Positions 63,931 through 64,000 of a DNA stretch of 64,000 nt are shown here, in pieces. The DNA is from Symbiodinium natans. Its lineage: Eukaryota > Sar > Dinophyceae > Suessiales > Symbiodiniaceae. The position numbers and the translations under genes are program-made. The stretch spans positions 514,031 to 578,030 of the forward strand of contig CAJNDS010002579.1 in the NCBI GenBank assembly GCA_905221605.1. The letters run 5' to 3'. Each line of letters begins with the position of its first letter. The first letter of the stretch is position 1. The notes beneath the pieces were generated by a model, which did no database searches, was not told the DNA's origin, and saw nothing but the letters and a program-made list of their open reading frames with translations.

Positions 63931-64000
63931 CTACAAAGAGAGGGTGGGGATGTTCGAAGCCAAATATTTTCTTACACACGTGACAATGAATACACAAGAG

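Noticed and set aside
63577-63997. Open frames of 85-97 codons on both strands near the end
   Set aside because: Translations of the irregular gcccaaccccagagt tandem repeat.

Overview
This is eukaryotic nuclear DNA, most likely from a dinoflagellate and probably a relative of the Symbiodiniaceae/Suessiales. The reasons are: plant-type telomere repeats (CCCTAAA/TTTAGGG) scattered through the interior; introns that begin with GC or GA as well as GT and end in AG; ubiquitin-like plus ankyrin-repeat proteins of a kind common in that group; and a LINE retrotransposon of dinoflagellate style. No operons, ribosome binding sites or other prokaryotic features were seen. The species call is an inference.

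Layout. 0-1.5 kb: an ankyrin gene fragment split by short inverted-repeat elements that behave as introns. 1.5-10.4 kb: telomere-like arrays alternating with short unique islands, a few of which look like exons. 10.4-13.1 kb: a multi-exon cysteine-rich surface-type gene. 15.2-41.5 kb: one tryptophan synthase beta (trpB) gene on the + strand, broken into about 18 very short exons (26-78 nt) that I could chain by reading frame; its introns hold the telomere-like arrays, a complete 4.7 kb LINE insertion (24.1-28.8 kb), an intronless ankyrin gene (33.1-34.5 kb), a small cysteine-rich gene (38.8-39.2 kb) and many short elements. 46.2-48.1 kb: a second ubiquitin-like/ankyrin gene with six near-identical 99-bp repeats. 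48-58 kb: repeats, hairpin elements, isolated possible exons and a 36-bp satellite of about 47 copies. 59.3-60.0 kb: an intronless mucin-like secreted or membrane protein. From about 62.1 kb the telomere-like repeats stop and the sequence becomes pyrimidine/purine-rich.

The central observation is the relation between short elements, telomere repeats and splicing. Several terminal-inverted-repeat elements of about 65-180 bp sit inside coding frames. Deleting the element plus one copy of its 3-nt target duplication restores an uninterrupted conserved protein. This is introner behaviour (transposable elements that create introns). Telomere-like arrays also supply some splice donors and acceptors.

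Limits: exon joins were worked out by eye from frame continuity and family knowledge, with no transcript or database search. The 5' exons of trpB, including the one with the PLP lysine, were not found. A 100-N assembly gap lies just upstream of the first recognised exon.
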